Positions 48,485 through 49,009 of a DNA stretch of 49,009 nucleotides are shown one piece after another. Made by a program: the position numbers and the translations under genes. The DNA is from DATGJX01 sp035279385. GTDB lineage: Bacteria > Vulcanimicrobiota > Vulcanimicrobiia > Vulcanimicrobiales > Vulcanimicrobiaceae. Every line of letters begins with the position of its first letter. Position 1 is the first letter of the stretch. The DNA lies in contig DATEHZ010000131.1 of assembly GCA_035279385.1 (NCBI GenBank), positions 1 through 49,009 on the forward strand. Reading direction: 5' to 3'. The notes below the pieces were generated by a model. That model was not told where the DNA came from, did no database searches, and saw only the letters and a list, made by a program, of their open reading frames with translations.

Positions 48485-49009
48485 ATGGCCGCGCTGCGGG
48501 CATTTGTCTCGATCGGGCTTGCGCTATCCGCGCTAGTGATTGTGACGGGCGCAATGTTCAGCGCGCCTCCCATGGCCTATCTCGGCGTGAGAGCGGCCAA
48601 TCACACCCCGTTTTCCACCGATGTCGTTACCGTCGACGACAACTCGCCCGCGTACGCGGCCGGACTTCGCACTGGCGATGTGGTCGGATGCTTTTCCGCA
48701 CGCGACGCCGAGCTCATCAACCCCAGTTTTGGAATCGCGGCAGGCGCGCCCGGCATGACGGTCCACGTGTGCGCCACACGCGATGGCGTAACGCGTAACT
48801 TTGCTTTTTCGCCCGCTTTGCGCGCGCCCGCCGGCTTGCCGTACGGCACCATTCCGCTCACGCTTTTGCGATTGGCGATCTATCTCACATTCTTGTTTTG
48901 CGGCGTCGCGCTGGTACTGGCGCGCCCGCGATTGCTGACCTGGCTCTTCTTCGCGTATTGCCTGGGCACCGCGCCATACTATGCGATGGTCATGAACGGA
49001 ACGACCTGG
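48485..49009 (+). CDS. PDZ-domain membrane protein, 3' end cut by window edge
   Basis: The frame is open from ATG 48485 to the right edge (175 codons). An N-terminal helix (ALRAFVSIGLALSALVIVTG) is followed by an external PDZ-like domain: YLGVRAANHTPFS, SPAYAAGLRTGDVVGCFS, VHVCATRDGVTRNFAF. More membrane helices begin at LRLAIYLTFLFCGVALVLAR and LLTWLFFAYCLGTAPYYAMV. Such an order (PDZ, then several helices) is known at the start of sensor kinases or SpoIIE-type phosphatases; the output domain lies beyond the window. Confidence 0.7.
   Translation, partial: MAALRAFVSIGLALSALVIVTGAMFSAPPMAYLGVRAANHTPFSTDVVTVDDNSPAYAAGLRTGDVVGCFSARDAELINPSFGIAAGAPGMTVHVCATRDGVTRNFAFSPALRAPAGLPYGTIPLTLLRLAIYLTFLFCGVALVLARPRLLTWLFFAYCLGTAPYYAMVMNGTTW

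Overview
This is about 49 kb of a high-GC (roughly 60-65% by eye) bacterial chromosome with dense, often overlapping genes. The gene set combines flagellar rod genes, SepF/DivIVA division proteins, Lgt/LspA lipoprotein processing, a CsaB pyruvyltransferase next to a DUF5693 protein, a stressosome and several lipoproteins. I infer a Terrabacteria-like, flagellated, lipoprotein-rich lineage. Candidatus Eremiobacterota (WPS-2) is my best guess, but nothing in the window proves it. There is no rRNA, CRISPR array, transposase or prophage.

Layout. (1) 1-4261, mostly minus strand: a diguanylate cyclase cut by the left edge, an 86-aa unknown protein, a FliA-type sigma factor, a previously hidden 48-aa gene resembling a FlgJ rod-binding domain, and the rod genes flgG and flgF. 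A low-GC SnoaL-like secreted protein gene on the plus strand interrupts this locus. It is bordered by a decayed second copy of the flgG 3' end and by an 88-bp tandem hairpin repeat. (2) 4306-7635, plus: a lipoprotein, a PMT-family glycosyltransferase and a Vgb-like beta-propeller lipoprotein. (3) 7679-12569, minus: fabH-leuB, a repeat-rich gap, then lgt-yggS-sepF-divIVA. (4) 12615-16583, plus: ccdA-lspA-rluD-tgt-RRM protein and an unknown. (5) 16588-25396, minus: DUF5693-csaB-ileS preceded by a structured leader with an intrinsic terminator, an enoyl-CoA hydratase, tRNA-Val(TAC) flanked by an 84-bp nested palindrome, and an oligopeptide-binding lipoprotein. (6) 25582-31559, plus: a six-gene stressosome operon, rsbR-rsbS-rsbT-(RsbT/RsbX fusion)-hybrid histidine kinase-response regulator/PP2C phosphatase. 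(7) 31603-37254: a small unknown, a CtpA-like protease, copZ-copA, a DMT transporter, and two convergent STAS proteins that are possible targets of the phosphatase. (8) 37353-41692: a CHASE3-GGDEF protein, a MerB-like protein, a TlpA-like thioredoxin with an unknown partner, a DsrE-like protein and a membrane-anchored unknown. (9) 41749-45412: two sedolisin (S53) protease lipoproteins of different architecture. (10) 45500-49009: an ABM monooxygenase, a DUF4396 membrane protein coupled to a multicopper oxidase, a monooxygenase remnant, a lone PAS domain, and a PDZ membrane protein cut by the right edge.

The most system-like part is the stressosome operon. It carries three consecutive RsbT-like ATPase modules: RsbT itself, one fused to an RsbX-type phosphatase, and a degenerate one at the N-terminus of the histidine kinase. 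This suggests a wired path from the stressosome to a two-component phosphorelay and then to a PP2C phosphatase and STAS antagonists. No sigma factor or RsbW partner is visible beside it. The most interesting non-coding signals are the leader before DUF5693-csaB-ileS, the palindrome that abuts tRNA-Val exactly, and the flgG-derived duplication around the inserted gene.
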